From the NCBI RefSeq assembly GCF_015477605.1, contig NZ_JADLQX010000020.1:80524-144523 (forward strand): 64,000 nucleotides of DNA. Reading direction: 5' to 3'. The notes beneath the pieces are model-generated. The model had not been told where the DNA came from, searched no databases, and was given only the letters and a program-made list of their open reading frames with translations. The stretch comes from Nocardia amamiensis. GTDB taxonomy: Bacteria > Actinomycetota > Actinomycetes > Mycobacteriales > Mycobacteriaceae. A program made the position numbers and the translations under genes. The first letter of the stretch is position 1. The number at the start of each line of letters is the position of its first letter. Of this stretch, positions 63,952 to 64,000 are shown in pieces.

Positions 63952-64000
63952 ATGCATCCTTGGACCGGGTTGTCGGATCGCGTGGAGTTGGGGGCGGTGA
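63952..64000 (+). CDS. IS4-family transposase, N-terminus (runs off right edge)
   Basis: MHPWTGLSDRVELGAV, the opening of the actinobacterial IS4-type transposases (transposase N-terminal domain, LSDRVxLG). ATG 63952 is the only in-frame start after an upstream TGA. Terminal inverted repeats cannot be defined from one end. Confidence 0.55.
   Translation, partial: MHPWTGLSDRVELGAV

Overview
The window is high-GC actinobacterial DNA with strong G/C third-position bias, many ATGA stop/start overlaps and many probable leaderless starts. Gene content points to a Nocardia-like member of the Mycobacteriales: a mycobacterial-type gene order (ychF, DUF6542, ispH, lipid-droplet protein, xseA-xseB, DUF4245, glpX, fum, desA2-like, phoH2-like, glyA), an orphan type VII secretion accessory cassette (DUF3558 lipoprotein, PPE/WXG-like protein, EspG), LGFP repeats and a large NRPS. 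No rRNA, tRNA or CRISPR array was found.

Left part (1-22.5 kb, accessory). A partial MerR regulator is divergent from an erythromycin-esterase-like gene, followed by a secreted GH76 glycosidase. ychF (3.2-4.3 kb) begins the conserved backbone. The backbone is then interrupted by a quinone oxidoreductase, a TetR/NAD(P)-binding protein pair with two operator copies, an AraC regulator coupled to a VOC protein, a sugar ABC importer lacking its ATPase, cstA-ybdD, and a DNA-repair block: Ada-AlkA fusion plus ogt, facing sbcD-sbcC. Three tiny ORFs linked by ATGA overlaps sit between sbcD and sbcC.

Middle part (22.5-43.3 kb, backbone). DUF6542, ispH, the lipid-droplet-associated protein, xseA, xseB, a VOC protein, DUF4245, glpX, fumC, acyl-ACP desaturase, an LGFP lipoprotein, the PIN-PhoH protein and glyA. 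The last two are separated by a second accessory island: DUF488, a small conserved protein, a limonene-epoxide-hydrolase-like protein, a TetR/FAD monooxygenase pair, the type VII cassette and an NTF2-like protein.

Right part (43.5-64 kb, accessory). A TetR/thioesterase pair with a large inverted operator, a 37-codon peptide gene with its own SD and terminator-like hairpin, a DUF885 metallopeptidase-like protein, and a leftward set: a 4752-residue, four-module NRPS (A-T-E, C-A-T, C-A-T, C-A-T, reductase), an aldo/keto reductase 27 bases downstream, and a WS/DGAT-like acyltransferase with an eroded HHxxxDG motif. The reductase should release a tetrapeptide aldehyde or alcohol carrying one D residue; the two following genes are candidates for tailoring. 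An IS4-type transposase begins at the right edge.

Most unusual signals: the ATGA-linked micro-ORF chain between sbcD and sbcC, and a 32-bp exact repeat shared by the glpX upstream region and the NRPS, where it lies inside an 11-codon in-frame insertion of the second adenylation domain. Both encode SERS-type peptides and may belong to one family of short dispersed repeats.
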